Source: Clostridia bacterium
GTDB lineage: Bacteria; Bacillota; Clostridia; Oscillospirales; Acutalibacteraceae
Assembly: GCA_017503785.1 (NCBI GenBank)
Contig: JAFVSK010000004.1
Span: forward strand, 18,572 to 82,571
Reading direction: 5' to 3'
Length of the DNA: 64,000 nt
Positions 62,568 through 64,000 of this stretch are shown in pieces (within the stretch, counting starts at the first letter, position 1; every line of letters begins with the position of its first letter). A model generated the notes under the pieces. That model did not search any database, was not told where the DNA came from, and worked only from the letters and a program-made list of their open reading frames with translations. Made by a program: the position numbers and the translations under genes.

Positions 62568-63842
62568 TCAGCGGCAGGCAAAAAACTCCTTTTTAAATGC
62601 CTCAATAGTCGCTTCGGTTTCACGCAGAGCAATGGCATCCTTCGCTGCCATTGCCGCGGCGTGCTTTTCGGTAAGCTTGGTGTAGGTGGGGAAGTATTCG
62701 GCCATTAAAAAGCGTGCGTATTTCGCGTAGCGATACCGCCCTACCGCGTGGAAGATCACGTCGTCGGTGCGATTGATCGCCACACCGCGCTCATCTTTGA
62801 TGGCGGCGGGGATCTCCTCGGGTGATTCGGCGAACACCAGCGTGAACTGAATACCGAACAACCCATTGGTTTTACGGCTTAACGCATAGTGTGCATCCGA
62901 CGAACCTACCACCGGCACCTTGATGCCGTCGGCGATCATCTCCACGCGCAACAATTCTTGCAGATTGCTGCCGTTGTTCTGATAATCGCATGCCGCCAAC
63001 ACTTCCAGTGCATCGTAATCGCCATGACGGAAATGATAAATTACCTCTTCCGTTTGCGTGTTATATTCGCCGATATGCCAGAACGGATGGGGAAGAATGG
63101 CCACACCGCCGCCCTTGCGAATTTCGTTTGCCACAAAGATGCGGAACGCCGCGCTGCGCGGATCGGAAAGACCTGTGAAATCGCGCTCGGTAAGGATCTT
63201 GTCCACCTGTTCTTGAACGTAAGCATCGTTGGTTTCGATGATCTCATTAACACTGGTAGTTCCCGCCATATTGATGATATGGAAATAGCCCATATCCATA
63301 TTGTGAATTTCTTCACCGCGGATGACGGTGAAGGCATCGGTAACAGCGTTTACTTCTTCCTGCCCCTGCACCGATGGCCAATATTTGTGATGGTCGGTAA
63401 TTACGATGAAATCACAGCCGATCTCGCGGTAGGCACATGCGACCTCGAAGGGCGTTCCCTCGCCGTCAGAGCAGTTGGTGTGCAGGTGCGTATCGCCTTT
63501 ATAGCAGTTGAGCTTGGCCAGATCGTCGGCAACGGAATACACGTGCAAACGGCCGATGAGTTTGTCGTCGTAATAGACACGCACGTTGTGTCGCTGTTCG
63601 CCGTTAAAGGTGTGATCCACCGCAAAGACACCGTTTTTCTCTTGGCGAAGTTCTTCGAACGGGTACCGATAGATCTCGTTAATATGATAATCGGTATGCT
63701 GAATGTCGTACTTCTCCATCGGAATGACCTTGACTTTAAGTAAGGATGCATCGATCCTTTTGTCGGATAATTCAAAACGCAGAGTTTGTGCCCGATCGGC
63801 GCGAACAACTTGGGGATACAGGTGAGTAACGGTGAGTTCCAT
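62568..63842 (-). CDS. PHP-domain metallohydrolase (CehA/McbA-like)
   Basis: 424 residues. An N-terminal beta domain (about 1-110) is followed by a PHP domain with metal motifs GDTHLHTNCSDGEGTPFEV (His119, His121), IVITDHHKYWP, GEEIHN, AILPHPFWH and SSDAHYAL. This matches the CehA/McbA family that hydrolyses carbamates or phosphoesters. The GC-rich upstream side has GGAG close to the ATG. It is followed 13 nt later by the Nudix gene. Substrate unknown. Confidence 0.9.
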   Translation of the reverse strand: MELTVTHLYPQVVRADRAQTLRFELSDKRIDASLLKVKVIPMEKYDIQHTDYHINEIYRYPFEELRQEKNGVFAVDHTFNGEQRHNVRVYYDDKLIGRLHVYSVADDLAKLNCYKGDTHLHTNCSDGEGTPFEVACAYREIGCDFIVITDHHKYWPSVQGQEEVNAVTDAFTVIRGEEIHNMDMGYFHIINMAGTTSVNEIIETNDAYVQEQVDKILTERDFTGLSDPRSAAFRIFVANEIRKGGGVAILPHPFWHIGEYNTQTEEVIYHFRHGDYDALEVLAACDYQNNGSNLQELLRVEMIADGIKVPVVGSSDAHYALSRKTNGLFGIQFTLVFAESPEEIPAAIKDERGVAINRTDDVIFHAVGRYRYAKYARFLMAEYFPTYTKLTEKHAAAMAAKDAIALRETEATIEAFKKEFFACR

Positions 63843-63887
63843 AAAACACGCTCCTTTGATATAGCCGAAGAGAGTTGAACCCTAATC

Positions 63888-63996
63888 GGTCAAAACAACA
63901 ATTTTTCACAGCAACAGCGTTATACTCACTTGAAATACATACAGTATTTCTGCGTTCGCATGCCTTGTTGCCGTACAAAAATTGTTCGTTTTGACT
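63888..63996. repeat. 109-bp palindromic element at the window edge
   Basis: An imperfect long hairpin: GGTCAAAACAACAATTTTT (63888-63906) pairs with AAAAATTGTTCGTTTTGACT (63977-63996). Inside, GCAACA (63911) pairs with TGTTGC (63966), and GAAATAC (63932-63938) with GTATTTC (63944-63950). It has no coding capacity and looks like a MITE-like or REP-type unit, possibly continuing beyond the window. Confidence 0.65.
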
Positions 63997-64000
63997 TGTA

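Overview
The window looks like the chromosome of an anaerobic, low-to-mid GC Firmicute of class Clostridia, most likely an Oscillospirales (Ruminococcaceae-type) gut bacterium. The evidence is an HrcA/CIRCE-controlled hrcA-grpE-dnaK-dnaJ operon, strong AGGAGG ribosome sites with frequent GTG starts, a Na+-translocating decarboxylase beta subunit, rubrerythrin and ferritin under a PerR-type regulator, a THF riboswitch before an ECF folate transporter, and many small Cys-rich proteins typical of Clostridia. The assignment comes from recognising families by eye; no search was run.

Region 1 (1-27,850) is core chromosome. On the minus strand lie a cut aspartokinase, homoserine dehydrogenase and an ACT regulator (threonine/methionine branch), then penicillin-binding protein 1A. 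On the plus strand follow a DEAD-box helicase, lepA and guaB, and then a pair made of a D-aspartate-ligase-like ATP-grasp enzyme and an AsnB/AsnH-type amidotransferase. That pair probably builds and amidates a D-Asx peptidoglycan cross-bridge. Next come the THF riboswitch with folT, an SPFH protein, the heat-shock operon, an AI-2E-type permease, oadB-oadG-proS and small conserved genes. Ferritin, a rubredoxin-rubrerythrin and PerR lie on the minus strand, and a secreted endonuclease/phosphatase-fold lipoprotein on the plus strand.

Region 2 (about 27,900-53,650) is an accessory island. It begins at an intact tRNA-Ala(GGC) followed by two tandem copies of a ~140-bp structured repeat, each ending in the tRNA 3' end. 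It ends near two decayed copies of the same tRNA (50,184 and 53,538). Inside are a truncated serine recombinase, a GNAT gene behind a candidate attenuator/riboswitch leader, and a long minus-strand array of closely packed genes. That array has a Fic protein, a complete type I restriction-modification system with three extra unknown genes, and then nuclease-like, deformylase, macrodomain, MmcQ, Tag, membrane, CPBP, amber-interrupted TIGR04076-like and ArsC/Spx-like genes. Further on are a TipAS-domain gene, a second PD-(D/E)XK-like protein, rhodanese and isochorismatase genes, the transposon-associated TnpV and DUF6809 genes, two class I amidotransferase-like genes (one lacking its catalytic Cys) and a GH30 glycosidase.

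Region 3 (53,650-64,000) returns to core-like composition. It has a DUF6472 microprotein, an AraC regulator divergent from a 1302-residue secreted metallophosphoesterase with Ig-like and LamG modules, a 37-residue acidic peptide gene, an NSS Na+ symporter, a DMT exporter, a Nudix hydrolase, a PHP-domain hydrolase and, at the right edge, a ~109-bp palindromic element.
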